From Belliella pelovolcani (GTDB taxonomy: Bacteria > Bacteroidota > Bacteroidia > Cytophagales > Cyclobacteriaceae): DNA of 64,000 bases. The stretch lies in NCBI RefSeq assembly GCF_900156785.1, contig NZ_FTOP01000013.1, positions 1 through 64,000 on the forward strand. Direction: 5' to 3'. Below, in pieces: positions 18,043-27,077 of the stretch. Within the stretch, counting starts at the first letter, position 1; each line of letters opens with the position of its first letter. The notes below the pieces were generated by a model. The model did no database searches and was not told the DNA's origin. It was given only the letters and a program-made list of their open reading frames with translations. A program made the translations under genes and the position numbers.

Positions 18043-20316
18043 ATGTTTGATAGAAAAAAATCAATGCTAGGTTTAGGTCTGGCAGCTTTGATCTCCGTAC
18101 TTTTTGTAATTCTCCAACCTCAGGTCAAATTTGACTATGATTTTGAGCAGTTTTTCCCACAGGATGATGAAGAGTTACGTTTTTATCAAGAGTTCCGAAC
18201 AACATTTGGGAATGACAATGATTACTTGCTGATCGCGCTGGGGCAAGAAAGGGGTGTTTTTGACCAAGAATTTTTAGATGAAGCCCTTGCTATTCAAGAC
18301 AAAATCCAAGCTTTAGATTTGGTGGAAGCAGTTTTTTCTCTTTTGGAATTAGAGGAGCCTATCATTGGAGCATTGGGTGTGAGCTATAGAAATGCCTTGG
18401 ATTGGTCTTCTGATCAGAAATTGGAGCAATCCAAGAAAAGGTTGCTCAGTCATCCACAGTATGCTGGAAATCTTATCAGTCAAGATGGGGATTACCTGCT
18501 ACTGATGGTCAGTAATAAGCAGCGGATTAGTAAAGAAGAAGGCGATGTGCTTAATTTAGCAATTAAGGAAATCCTATCAGACTCGGAAATCCCCCTTTTT
18601 TATACAGCAGGCAAGATCAAGGCGCAGGGAGAATTTGTCGACTTGCTACAAGCAGAGTTTGGGTTTTTCTTGGCGATTTCATTTGTGCTGATTTTGTTGC
18701 TTCTTTTCCTCATTTTTCGCACTTGGTGGGGAGTCTTGCTGCCTGTCATCGTACTGAGTGTGGGAATTGGCTGGACGATTGCACTGATTCTTTTGACGGG
18801 AAAGGCTTTGGATGTGATGTCTGTCATGCAACCTACCATTCTACTGGTGATAGGCTTAAGCGCTTTGGTTCACTTGCTGAGCTACTATCTAAAATATTTG
18901 GGAAATGGGGTAGAAAAGTCTAAAGCAATCGCTTTGACCTTTAAGGAATTATTTCTTGCAGTCTTTCTGACTTGCTTTACTACTGCTTTAGGGTTTTCGA
19001 CTATGTATTTTACGAGTGCAGTGAGTCTGAAGCAATTTGGTCTGTATACTGCTTTGGGAGTGATGGTCATGTTTTTAGCTGTCCTTTTGATTACCCCTGG
19101 CTTGTTACATTTGTTTAGTCCGTTAAAAGCTGCTGAAAATGATCGATTCAAGGAGTTTTGGAGGGTTTATTTGGGAGATGCGTTGCGATGGACTTGGGGA
19201 AATAGGAAGTTGGTTCTGAGTGTGTTTTCCATCCTTACCATATTTTCAATCTTTGCATTAAGTGATCTGAAGATCAATGGTTATCTGCTGGATAATCTAC
19301 CTAGAGACCACGAGTTAGTGCAAGAGTTTGAGTTCTTTGATCGGGAGTTTGGCGGATCTAAGCCGCTAGAGATCTTCTTGGAAGCGGGTGAGGAAGTCGA
19401 AGATGTCTTCGATTTGGAATTTCTAAGAGCTCTAGATAAAGTAGAACATTTTGTGACTGAGCACTATGAGTCTGGCGTAATCATTTCTCCATTGTCATTG
19501 GTCAAAGCGCTGAATCAAGCTCAAAATGGTGGTAACCCTAAAGCTTATGATTTACCATCTAGGGGGCAGTATCAGCGGATTCAACCTTACCTTGATCAAG
19601 CACTCCTACAATCAAATTTTAAATTATCAGATTCGACAAAACGAATTGGGAGGCTTTCGACGCGAACAGCAGATATGGGAAGTCATCGGAGTTTTGAGAT
19701 CAAAAGGGACTTAGAGACTTTTGTCAAACAAGAGGTTGACCCTGAGATCTTGAAGATCCAACTTACTGGAACATCCAATTTGATTGATAAAAGTCATGAA
19801 ACCATTTCTACTCAGATGGCTAGAGGACTAGGCGTGGCAATTATTTTGGTAGGTATCATAGCTGGATTTTTGTTTCGGTCTTGGCGGATTTCCCTGATGG
19901 TTTTGAATCCTAATGTACTGCCATTGCTTTGGATGTGTGGTGTGATGTGGCTTTTGGATATTGAATTGAAGCTGACCACAGCGGTGATTTTTACAGTGGC
20001 ATTTGGGATAGCGGTAGATGACAGCATACACTTCATGACCAAGCTTTACAATGAATTGGGTAAAGGAAAGCGATTGCTTTATGCCCTGAAAAGAACTTAC
20101 ATGGAAACAGGAAAAGCGATTATTTTGACGACCATCATTTTGGTGTCAGGGTTTGCCATTTTGACTTTGAGTGAATTTGGTGTGACCTTTTATGCAGGCT
20201 TGTTGATCAGTTTGGCTTTGTTTTTCGCGCTTATTGCAGACTTGCTATTATTACCAATCCTGCTATTGCCTATGGATAAGGTATGGAGGGAGAAGAGGAG
20301 GAGAAAGAATGCGTAA
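18043..20316 (+). CDS. MMPL/RND superfamily transporter
   Basis: A large inner-membrane protein of about 757 residues with the RND layout: one N-terminal TM, a periplasmic domain (about 30-200), a block of TMs (about 205-370), another lone TM (about 390-410), a second periplasmic domain, and a final TM block (about 590-750). The second half carries the intramembrane acidic segment FGIAVDDSIHFMTKLY; the first half has FLAISFVLILLLLFLIFRTWWGV. Family members move lipids or hydrophobic compounds using the proton gradient. ATG 18043 is preferred over the in-frame TTG at 18025. It is a single gene, with no adaptor next to it. Confidence 0.88.
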   Translation: MFDRKKSMLGLGLAALISVLFVILQPQVKFDYDFEQFFPQDDEELRFYQEFRTTFGNDNDYLLIALGQERGVFDQEFLDEALAIQDKIQALDLVEAVFSLLELEEPIIGALGVSYRNALDWSSDQKLEQSKKRLLSHPQYAGNLISQDGDYLLLMVSNKQRISKEEGDVLNLAIKEILSDSEIPLFYTAGKIKAQGEFVDLLQAEFGFFLAISFVLILLLLFLIFRTWWGVLLPVIVLSVGIGWTIALILLTGKALDVMSVMQPTILLVIGLSALVHLLSYYLKYLGNGVEKSKAIALTFKELFLAVFLTCFTTALGFSTMYFTSAVSLKQFGLYTALGVMVMFLAVLLITPGLLHLFSPLKAAENDRFKEFWRVYLGDALRWTWGNRKLVLSVFSILTIFSIFALSDLKINGYLLDNLPRDHELVQEFEFFDREFGGSKPLEIFLEAGEEVEDVFDLEFLRALDKVEHFVTEHYESGVIISPLSLVKALNQAQNGGNPKAYDLPSRGQYQRIQPYLDQALLQSNFKLSDSTKRIGRLSTRTADMGSHRSFEIKRDLETFVKQEVDPEILKIQLTGTSNLIDKSHETISTQMARGLGVAIILVGIIAGFLFRSWRISLMVLNPNVLPLLWMCGVMWLLDIELKLTTAVIFTVAFGIAVDDSIHFMTKLYNELGKGKRLLYALKRTYMETGKAIILTTIILVSGFAILTLSEFGVTFYAGLLISLALFFALIADLLLLPILLLPMDKVWREKRRRKNA

Positions 20317-20357
20317 TTGCTGTGAGTTAGGTGTCTAGGGTTATATGTGAGGATTTG

Positions 20358-21077
20358 CTATTGATTACTAACATATTGATTCCCCTTATACTTTAGGGTT
20401 TCGACTTTTTCGATGGATTGGCTATAGGTTTTTTCGCAATCATCATCCTGTTCATAAAGCACTATCGAATTGACAAACTCAAGGTCAGCGTATTGATTGG
20501 TATAGAAGGTTGAAATTTTTAGTTCTTTTGTGTGGATCTCAAATGTTCCTTTACAGGTTGTGTCTGTTTCGCCATGATGTTGTGAAATTGGGAAGTTTCT
20601 TAAAACCGCATTCAATTTTTCCCCATCAAATGCAAATAAGGATAATTCAATACTTGAAGTTGGGTTTGGTCGGCTTTGGTTAGCGTAATGAACCTTAAGT
20701 CCAAAAGACACATTTGTTTTGTTTAATTGATAAATTGTAGGCTCGATTTCGATTTGATCAATTCTAACTGCATCGCTATACCATTCTTTTTCACCTTTGA
20801 ATACCGCTTCTATCTCACCAGTTTTTTTGTCTTTCAGAATGATGTTGCTGTTAAAAATCATGTATCCATCTCCCTCTTCGGCGATTTCAGGAATAACTAT
20901 CAACAGATGATCTTCAAAATCTTGTGAAACTGCAAATTGAAGATGAATATCTGAGTTTTTGATTCCGATTATCTTAGCAGTTTGCTCGAATAGCAGTAGT
21001 GATTTCTCCTGTCCTAGACAATTAAAAGCTAGACTTAGAAAAAATATTATTAGAAAGGGTTTCTTAAATGTTTTCAT
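20358..21077 (-). CDS. Exported hypothetical protein
   Basis: A 239-residue protein I do not recognise. It has a signal peptide (MKTFKKPFLIIFFLSLAFNCLGQ) and an otherwise soluble, beta-rich sequence with two late Cys pairs (DTTCKGTFEI, DDDCEKTYSQ) that could form a periplasmic disulfide. It is convergent with the MMPL gene (41 bp) and lies 92 bp downstream of the NamZ-like gene on the same strand. No function can be assigned. Confidence 0.6.
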   Translation of the reverse strand: MKTFKKPFLIIFFLSLAFNCLGQEKSLLLFEQTAKIIGIKNSDIHLQFAVSQDFEDHLLIVIPEIAEEGDGYMIFNSNIILKDKKTGEIEAVFKGEKEWYSDAVRIDQIEIEPTIYQLNKTNVSFGLKVHYANQSRPNPTSSIELSLFAFDGEKLNAVLRNFPISQHHGETDTTCKGTFEIHTKELKISTFYTNQYADLEFVNSIVLYEQDDDCEKTYSQSIEKVETLKYKGNQYVSNQ

Positions 21078-21169
21078 TTATTCAATATATGATTATTCGC
21101 TTCCTAAGTAGTGGAACTTTAAGAGTGGTATAAACCTATGATTTCAAGCCAATTCCTCAACTCAGCCAA

Positions 21170-22369
21170 TCAATATATCAGATAAACCTGACTCTCTTCT
21201 CTAAACTTTTCAAGATCTGCTTGCCAAGATGCTCTGATGTCAGCCTCTGATTTTCCTGCTAAGATGTCTTTTCGGAGTTGGTCAGTACCGGCGAGTTTGT
21301 CAAAGAAACTGTTGAAAAACTTATCCTTCTTGCCGCTGATCTGGTAGGCTTCTAGTAAATATGCTAGGGTGAATTGATGTGTCAAGGGTTCATTTCTCAG
21401 GTCTCTGCCATAGCAAGTTTTGTCTTGGTGAGGTGGATTTTTGGACATGCCAGCTATGCTGACAGGTTTGAAGGTGAATTCCCCATATTTCTGATCTGGA
21501 TAGCCATATACTTGAAATGGGAAGTAAGTGCCCCTGCCTACGGAAATATCCGTGCCTTCAAAGAAACAAAGTGATGGATATAATTTGATGGATAAGTCAT
21601 TGGGTAGGTTAGGAGATGGCTTTACGGGAAGGCTGTAAGCCATGTCTCTTGACCAGTTTTCGATTTTAACGACTTCTAGCGCTGTTTTGACTTTGTTTTT
21701 TAACCAGCCCTCTCCATTGATCATCTGGGCAAGCTCAGCCACAGTAAGTCCATGGACCACGGGAATGGGGTGCATGCCTACGAAACTTTCGAAGCCCTTT
21801 TTCAAAACAGGACCGTCTATGTAGTCTCCATTTGGATTTGGTCGGTCAAGGATCAGCATGGGGATATTATTTTCCGCCGCACTTTCCATGACATAATGCA
21901 TGGTGCTGATGTAGGTATAGAATCTCAAACCCACATCTTGAAGGTCATACACGATGATGTCTAAGTCTTTGAGCGATGTTGGAGATGGTTTTTTATTATT
22001 TCCATAAAGGGAGACAAGGGGCAAACCTGTGCGCTTATCGATTTCATTGCCCACGGCTTCTCCTGCATCTGCATCTCCTCTAAATCCATGCTCGGGAACA
22101 AATACCCTTTTGACATCAATTCCTTCCATCATCAGAAAGTCTACCAAATGGATGTTTTGCTTGGTGGTCAAGATACTCGTTTGGTTGACGACCAATCCGA
22201 CCCTTTTGCCTTCGAGTGAGGGAAGGTATGCTTCTGGTCTATCTGCTGCGGGTAGGATTTCATATGGGGAGAGACTATCTTGAAGCTCGGTATTGGCTTC
22301 AGGATTTTTACAAAAAGCCATACTATGAAGTAAAAAACTAAGAAGGAATAAGATTTTCATTTGCTTCAT
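21170..22369 (-). CDS. DUF1343 / NamZ-type exo-N-acetylmuramidase
   Basis: A 399-residue exported protein of the DUF1343 family. Signature segments are GKRVGLVVNQTSI, FVPEHGFRGDADAGE, IVYDLQDVGLRFYTYISTMHYVMESAA and DRPNPNGDYIDGP. Characterised relatives (NamZ) release N-acetylmuramic acid from the non-reducing end of peptidoglycan fragments, so a role in wall recycling or scavenging is likely. A signal peptide covers about residues 1-20. Its start is only about 40 bp from the divergent LolC-like gene, so the two share a compact promoter region. Confidence 0.85.
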   Translation of the reverse strand: MKQMKILFLLSFLLHSMAFCKNPEANTELQDSLSPYEILPAADRPEAYLPSLEGKRVGLVVNQTSILTTKQNIHLVDFLMMEGIDVKRVFVPEHGFRGDADAGEAVGNEIDKRTGLPLVSLYGNNKKPSPTSLKDLDIIVYDLQDVGLRFYTYISTMHYVMESAAENNIPMLILDRPNPNGDYIDGPVLKKGFESFVGMHPIPVVHGLTVAELAQMINGEGWLKNKVKTALEVVKIENWSRDMAYSLPVKPSPNLPNDLSIKLYPSLCFFEGTDISVGRGTYFPFQVYGYPDQKYGEFTFKPVSIAGMSKNPPHQDKTCYGRDLRNEPLTHQFTLAYLLEAYQISGKKDKFFNSFFDKLAGTDQLRKDILAGKSEADIRASWQADLEKFREESQVYLIY

Positions 22370-22410
22370 GTTATTTTGCGCTAGATTTCTAACAAATTAA
22401 AGAAACTTCA

Positions 22411-23628
22411 TTGAACCTTTCTTATTTCATTGCCAAAAGAATCAGTTTTAAGCGTACAGGTGGATTTACTGGAACGATACATCGCATTGCAGTAGCGAGT
22501 GTGGCGATTGGTCTAGCGATCACCACGATTTCATTTATGATTCTAGGTGGGTTTCAGAATGAAATTTCGAATAAGGTTTTTTCATTTACAGGTCATTATC
22601 AAGGTCTGAAGTTCGTTTCAGGAAATGCCTTTGAAGAAGTCCCGGTGTCGATGAACTCAGATTTTTTTCAAAATTATAAGTCACTGGATTTTATCCGTCA
22701 TGTACAAGTTTTTGCTCATAAGCCAGGATTGCTCAAAGGCGACGAAGAAGTAGAAGGCGTTTTGATGAAGGGTGTAGGGCCAGATTTTGACTCGCTGTCT
22801 TTTAAGTCATCTATCATCAAAGGACGATTCATTCAGTTTTCTGATTCTGCTGCCAGTAATGAAGTGGTCATCAGCAAAAAGATAGCCAATAAATTGCTCC
22901 TAGATGTAGGGGAACGAGTGACCATGTACTATGTGCAGGAGCCTCCGAGATTTAGAAGGTTAGAAATTGTGGGGATTTACGAAACATTTCTGGAGAATTT
23001 TGATGATAAAATCCTGATAGGGGATATTCAGACCATTCGGAATCTAAGTGGCTGGTCAGATGACCAAGTGGGGGGATTCGAGATATTCGTAGATAATCCC
23101 AAGAAAATAGATACCTATGCAGAGGGGCTGTATGATTTTATGGACTTTGATTTGCGCTTGGTCAAAGTCACGGATAAGTACCTAGAAATATTTGATTGGC
23201 TACAGCTTTTGAATAATAATGTCTATGTGTTTCTAGGTTTGATCCTATTCGTAGCGGCTTTCAACATGGTTTCCATTTTATTTATTTTGATCATGGAGCG
23301 TACACAGATGATTGGAATTCTAAAAGCAGTAGGAGCTCAGAATAGACAAATCAGGAGGGTGTTTGTCTGGAATGGAGTAAGAATCATCGGGAGAGGGATG
23401 TTGATAGGTAATGGAATAGGATTGGTGTTTGGTTGGTTGCAGGATCAGTTTAGGTTGATTCCCTTGGATCCAGAAAACTACTACATGAGCTTTGTTCCCA
23501 TAGATTGGAATTGGCCTGTATTCTTGATGCTCAATGTAGTTGTATTGGTCGTCACTACTTTGGTGCTTTTTATCCCTGCGATGCTTATCAGCAATATCAA
23601 ACCTATCAAAGCAATTAAGTTTGATTGA
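22411..23628 (+). CDS. ABC transporter permease, LolC/FtsX type
   Basis: A 405-residue MacB-core/FtsX permease with the four-TM LolC/E topology: TM1 near residues 25-48, a periplasmic domain of about 220 residues, then three TMs (about 270-295, 315-345, 365-395). Family members extract lipoproteins from the inner membrane together with LolD. Translation appears to start at TTG 22411 (MNLSYFIAKRISFKR); no ATG lies near, and this N-terminus is typical. No ATPase gene is adjacent. Its 3' end overlaps the convergent mannosyltransferase gene by 14 bp. Confidence 0.87.
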   Translation: MNLSYFIAKRISFKRTGGFTGTIHRIAVASVAIGLAITTISFMILGGFQNEISNKVFSFTGHYQGLKFVSGNAFEEVPVSMNSDFFQNYKSLDFIRHVQVFAHKPGLLKGDEEVEGVLMKGVGPDFDSLSFKSSIIKGRFIQFSDSAASNEVVISKKIANKLLLDVGERVTMYYVQEPPRFRRLEIVGIYETFLENFDDKILIGDIQTIRNLSGWSDDQVGGFEIFVDNPKKIDTYAEGLYDFMDFDLRLVKVTDKYLEIFDWLQLLNNNVYVFLGLILFVAAFNMVSILFILIMERTQMIGILKAVGAQNRQIRRVFVWNGVRIIGRGMLIGNGIGLVFGWLQDQFRLIPLDPENYYMSFVPIDWNWPVFLMLNVVVLVVTTLVLFIPAMLISNIKPIKAIKFD

Positions 23629-24361
23629 CAGGTTTGTAGGATTTGAAGAGACTTTTGACTTTCATGTAGATCACCCCAAAAATAGCTTCTTTGAAAATAC
23701 CTGAACTCATCTTAGATGTCCCTCTGGTTCGGTCTGTAAAAATGATTGGGACTTCTACGATTTTGAAGCCAAGCTTCCATGCAGTGAATTTCATTTCTAT
23801 CTGGAAAGCATAGCCTATGAACTTGATCTTGTCTAAGTTCATGGCTCGCAAAACCCGAGCGGTATAGCACTTGAACCCTGCTGTGGTATCTTTGATAGGC
23901 ATGCCCGTGATGAACTGTACATATTTGCTGGCAAAGAAGGACATCAAAACCCTTCCCATAGGCCAATTCACCACATTTACACCTGTGATGTATCTAGATC
24001 CTATAGCCATGTCATTCCCCTCTTCGGCACATGCTTGATAAAGCCTAACAAGGTCTTTAGGGTCGTGCGAAAAGTCTGCATCCATTTCAAAAATATACTG
24101 ATAGCCTTGATTGAGGGCATATTTGAACCCCTCGATGTAAGCTGTGCCAAGTCCCAACTTCCCTGATCTCTGGATCAAATGTAACCTCCCTGGAAATTTT
24201 GAAGTAAGTTCTTTGACCACTTTGGCAGTCCCATCTGGAGAATTGTCATCAATGATCAAAAGCTCAAAATCACCTTCCAAGTCCATCACTGTCTGGATCA
24301 TGTCTTGAATATTTTCAAGTTCATTATAAGTAGGAATGATGACGAGTTTTTCTTTTTTCAT
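23615..24361 (-). CDS. Polyprenol-phosphate mannosyltransferase (GT2)
   Basis: A 248-residue family 2 glycosyltransferase close to dolichyl/polyprenol-monophosphate mannose synthases. Motifs: IIPTYNELENI at the start, IDDNSPDGT (nucleotide binding), EMDADFSHDP (metal-binding DxD), and the late RTRGTSKMS. It lacks the C-terminal membrane domain of GtrB-like enzymes, so it is the short cytosolic form. It should transfer a hexose (mannose by homology) from a nucleotide sugar to a lipid carrier for glycan assembly. The last 14 bp overlap the convergent permease gene. Confidence 0.88.
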   Translation of the reverse strand: MKKEKLVIIPTYNELENIQDMIQTVMDLEGDFELLIIDDNSPDGTAKVVKELTSKFPGRLHLIQRSGKLGLGTAYIEGFKYALNQGYQYIFEMDADFSHDPKDLVRLYQACAEEGNDMAIGSRYITGVNVVNWPMGRVLMSFFASKYVQFITGMPIKDTTAGFKCYTARVLRAMNLDKIKFIGYAFQIEMKFTAWKLGFKIVEVPIIFTDRTRGTSKMSSGIFKEAIFGVIYMKVKSLFKSYKPVNQT

Positions 24362-24453
24362 AATGCAAGCCTCAAAAATAGAAGTTAATCACGGTTTTAG
24401 TAATGAATTTTTGATAAAATGATCTAATTTCAAATTTTCAAGTTAGTTTTTAA

Positions 24454-25344
24454 ATGTATAAAATGACAAAGATTGCTATAATCACTTATGAAGCAAGGGG
24501 TTCCTATGCGGCTGGTACCGTAGCTGATGAAGATGAAATATTGAAGGAAATATTAACAAGTGAGGGCTATGATTTTGAATTTCAAGTTTGGTCAAACCCA
24601 AATGTAAACTGGGGAAAATACGATAAGATTCTCTTTAAATCTCCTTGGGATTATTTTGATCGCTATGATGAATTTCTTCATTGGTGTGATCATATTAGAA
24701 GCTTAGGTATACCTGTTTGGAATAGCATTGAAACAGTTATTTGGAATTCGGATAAGCGATATCTCCAGGAAGTGGCTTCAAAGGGTTTTTCTATTGTACC
24801 TACTGTGTTTTTGAGCAAAGGATCACTTCCAGACGAGGTGTGGGCAAGCTTTGAGATTTTTGATACTCATAAATTGATTATGAAACCAGTGGTGAGTGGA
24901 GGGTCTAAGCATACCTTGAAACTTACTATCGAATCATGGAAGCAATGGGAAGAAGAAGTAGGCTTGCTTTTGAAGGATGAAGATTTTATGGTTCAGCCTT
25001 TCGTGGAAGAAATCGTGATGGTGGGAGAGTATTCTTATGTGTTTTTTAATGGGGGTTTCTCCCACGCCATCCTCAAAACAGCCAAAGCAGGTGATTTCAG
25101 AGTGCAACATTTCTTTGGCGGGCAAATCACCAATGTAGAGCCATCAAAAAAGCAGCTAGCTTATCTGAATCGATTGGTTGAAACTTTCGCCAAGGGCACA
25201 CTTTATGCAAGAGTGGATGGTATCTGGAGAGGAGAGGAGTTCCTTTTGATGGAATTAGAACTCATAGAACCTTACTTGTTTCTATTTACTTCTGATGTCG
25301 GTAGAGCCAATTATGTAAAAGCCCTCAAAGCAAATCTTGGCTGA
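24454..25344 (+). CDS. ATP-grasp domain protein, ligase-like
   Basis: A 296-residue ATP-grasp protein. The N-terminal third is a pre-ATP-grasp fold (IAIITYEARGSYAAGTVADED ... FKSPWDYFDRYDEFLHWC); the ATP-binding part shows KLIMKPVVSGGSKHT, VQPFVEEIVMVGEYSYVFF and the metal-site ELELIEPYLF. It resembles the glutathione synthetase/DcsG-like single-gene ATP-grasp proteins more than RimK. The carboxylate and amine substrates are unknown and no biosynthetic neighbour helps. ATG 24454 and ATG 24463 are both possible starts. It is convergent with, and 2 bp from, the next gene. Confidence 0.75.
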   Translation: MYKMTKIAIITYEARGSYAAGTVADEDEILKEILTSEGYDFEFQVWSNPNVNWGKYDKILFKSPWDYFDRYDEFLHWCDHIRSLGIPVWNSIETVIWNSDKRYLQEVASKGFSIVPTVFLSKGSLPDEVWASFEIFDTHKLIMKPVVSGGSKHTLKLTIESWKQWEEEVGLLLKDEDFMVQPFVEEIVMVGEYSYVFFNGGFSHAILKTAKAGDFRVQHFFGGQITNVEPSKKQLAYLNRLVETFAKGTLYARVDGIWRGEEFLLMELELIEPYLFLFTSDVGRANYVKALKANLG

Positions 25345-25346
25345 TT

Positions 25347-26021
25347 TTACCAGAAATATCCTTTAAAGAGTTTGTCAAGTTGTTTATTCAAGACTTTAGG
25401 ATCTAGAGGTTCTTTATCCATTAGGGTCGAAGTTTTGAAGAAAACAGGCTGTGAAGTCTGATTATCAACAATAGCGATAAACAGCGTGGAGTTTGACTTG
25501 GATGGAACAGGGTAGTACATACCCATGGTCAATACACCTATGCCAATTGATTTTAGAATCTGCCCTGTATAGTTTCCTTTTCTTCTTGTGAAGCCACTGT
25601 GTACGCTAAGCAAGCCATATCTGCTCTGCTCAGCATCTAGCGCTGCAATGACCATTGGTGGAACAGGCACGTTCTGAATATTTTTGCTAACAGCTAGCAT
25701 ATCTAAAAATTCTACAGTTTGCTGCGCTATAATCGAGGACTCGTGGACATCATCGATATTGAGTTTAGAAATCTTAGGTAAGCGATACTGGTTCTGTTTG
25801 ATGACATCTGTCCAAAGCACTTGTGAATAAAAGGATAGGCTGTCACTCAATTCAGATTGATTGCCTTTATTGATTCCATGGATGTAAGATACAGGTTCTA
25901 AAATACTCAGCTCAGTGATGGTACTTGGATCAGTTCCATTGGTCTTGAACTTGCTTGATGCACAGCTGCTGAGAAGTAGTATTGAAGCAGCAAAAATTGA
26001 ATAAACTGTACTTTTCATCAT
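25347..26021 (-). CDS. Hypothetical lipoprotein
   Basis: A 224-residue predicted lipoprotein (MMKSTVYSIFAASILLLSSC, Cys20 as lipidation site). The remainder is soluble, with a hydrophobic stretch near residues 150-170 (GIGVLTMGMYYPVPS). I do not recognise a family. The gene ends 2 bp from the convergent ATP-grasp gene and faces a long AT-rich region upstream. Confidence 0.65.
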   Translation of the reverse strand: MMKSTVYSIFAASILLLSSCASSKFKTNGTDPSTITELSILEPVSYIHGINKGNQSELSDSLSFYSQVLWTDVIKQNQYRLPKISKLNIDDVHESSIIAQQTVEFLDMLAVSKNIQNVPVPPMVIAALDAEQSRYGLLSVHSGFTRRKGNYTGQILKSIGIGVLTMGMYYPVPSKSNSTLFIAIVDNQTSQPVFFKTSTLMDKEPLDPKVLNKQLDKLFKGYFW

Positions 26022-26484
26022 AAGAGGTTAGTTGTTTCAAATATGATTAGAATTTTCAGATTTAAAATGGATTACTGCAATAATTTTTCTAAAAAACTAA
26101 AAAGAATTTTTGACTTGAAATCATTAGCGTTTTGATTGAGTCAAAAAATGATTTCTCGTCAATGTTTTTTGAAAAACACAGTGGTTTTTGAGCTATGTTG
26201 AAAAATAATTGAAATTTTTTTTAATTTTTTTTCGGGCAATGATCAAGTAAGAATTTGTGGTGAAATACAAATTATTCAAAGTGATAATCATTTACTTTTT
26301 TATGTAAAAATTATGTGTCTATGAATATAGTTTGTTTGTGGTTTTTAAACTGTACCACAGTGTTTTAGGGGTTTTGGAAATAAAAAATAAAGTGCAATCT
26401 TAGGGTATGAATTAGCTGAAAATCGCTTGAAAGAGGTTGAAATTCAAGCTCAAAAAATGTAAAACCTTAACAAATTATAATCAT
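26022..26484. other. Long AT-rich divergent intergenic region
   Basis: About 460 bp between the lipoprotein gene (minus) and the small membrane protein (plus). It is very AT-rich with T-runs around 26210-26235. CACAGTG occurs twice (near 26176 and 26357) in similar T-rich surroundings. I see no open frame with a credible start, no RNA gene and no clear promoter. Confidence 0.6.
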
Positions 26485-26697
26485 ATGAAGAACACAACGA
26501 AATTGATTTTGGCAAATGCATTTGCACTTCTAGCTGTAGTAGTATTTCTTACGGTAGGAAGCACATTTGGAGTAGAAGTAAAGAGTGCTTCTGCGTCATT
26601 GATGGTAAAAGCACTTTTCTTTTTGGTACCTCAGATGGGTTTCATTTACCTATACTGGAACTCTTTGAAAAAGGAAGCGCATAGAGAGATTGCTTAA
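26485..26697 (+). CDS. Small two-helix membrane protein
   Basis: A 70-residue protein from ATG 26485 (MKNTTKLILANAF...). It has two predicted TM helices (about 7-27 and 38-58) with a short loop and a basic/acidic C-terminus (KKEAHREIA). An in-frame start upstream at 26437 would add 16 basic residues with no homology appeal, so the inner ATG is chosen. It is followed at once by a strong terminator, supporting a real transcript. No family recognised. Confidence 0.6.
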   Translation: MKNTTKLILANAFALLAVVVFLTVGSTFGVEVKSASASLMVKALFFLVPQMGFIYLYWNSLKKEAHREIA

Positions 26698-26726
26698 TAG
26701 CCCCGAAGCAGTACAGCTTGATCCCC

Positions 26727-26756
26727 AAAAACCCAAGATTCAGGTCTTGGGTTTTT
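26727..26756 (+). terminator. Rho-independent terminator
   Basis: A perfect 12-bp stem, AAAAACCCAAGA (26727-26738) and TCTTGGGTTTTT (26745-26756), loop TTCAGG. It ends the small membrane protein transcript. Confidence 0.9.
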
Positions 26757-26827
26757 CATTTGGAAAAAAAATTTCTGTCAGAAAATCAGGACATTAATTT
26801 AGGTTGTGATTTTTTAGGGATTGTCTG

Positions 26828-26858
26828 TTTGGAAAATTAAGGATTAGAGCTACCTTTG
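26828..26858 (+). promoter_or_regulatory. Bacteroidota sigma-70 promoter of tRNA-Ser
   Basis: TTTG (26828-26831), a spacer of 19, then TACCTTTG (26851-26858): an exact match to the Bacteroidota consensus TTTG-N19-TAnnTTTG. The predicted start near 26864-26866 leaves a leader of about 30 nt before the mature tRNA. Confidence 0.85.
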
Positions 26859-26895
26859 CAAACCGTAAGACATAAAGATGTATTGCGGAAACAAT

Positions 26896-26980
26896 AGAGG
26901 AGTGGCAGAGTGGTCGATTGCGGCGGTCTTGAAAACCGTTGTACCGCGAGGTACCGGGGGTTCGAATCCCTCCTCCTCTG
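26896..26980 (+). tRNA. tRNA-Ser (anticodon UGA)
   Basis: An 85-nt class II tRNA. The acceptor stem AGAGGAG pairs perfectly with CTCCTCT (26973-26979), discriminator G26980. The anticodon TGA is at 26930-26932 within loop CTTGAAA. It has a long variable arm as expected for serine, and the T-loop TTCGAAT. CCA is not fully encoded (GCA then TTC follows). A consensus promoter precedes it and a terminator follows. Confidence 0.97.
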
Positions 26981-26985
26981 CATTC

Positions 26986-27013
26986 AAAAAGCCAAGCGAT
27001 AGCTTGGCTTTTT
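26986..27013 (+). terminator. Terminator of tRNA-Ser
   Basis: A perfect 12-bp stem, AAAAAGCCAAGC (26986-26997) and GCTTGGCTTTTT (27002-27013), with a GATA tetraloop, five bases after the tRNA. Confidence 0.9.
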
Positions 27014-27059
27014 TCATTTCGAGTCATCGGGGCCGCCCTGCAGCCTAGCTCGTCGCTAA

Positions 27060-27077
27060 TCCCGATAGCTATCGGGA
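27060..27077. repeat. 18-bp perfect palindrome
   Basis: TCCCGATAGCTATCGGGA is self-complementary over 18 bases with no spacer. It is not followed by a T tract, so it is not a usual terminator. I recall the same core in intergenic DNA of other Bacteroidota, which would make it a dispersed element; that cannot be tested within this window, where I found only this copy. Confidence 0.6.
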
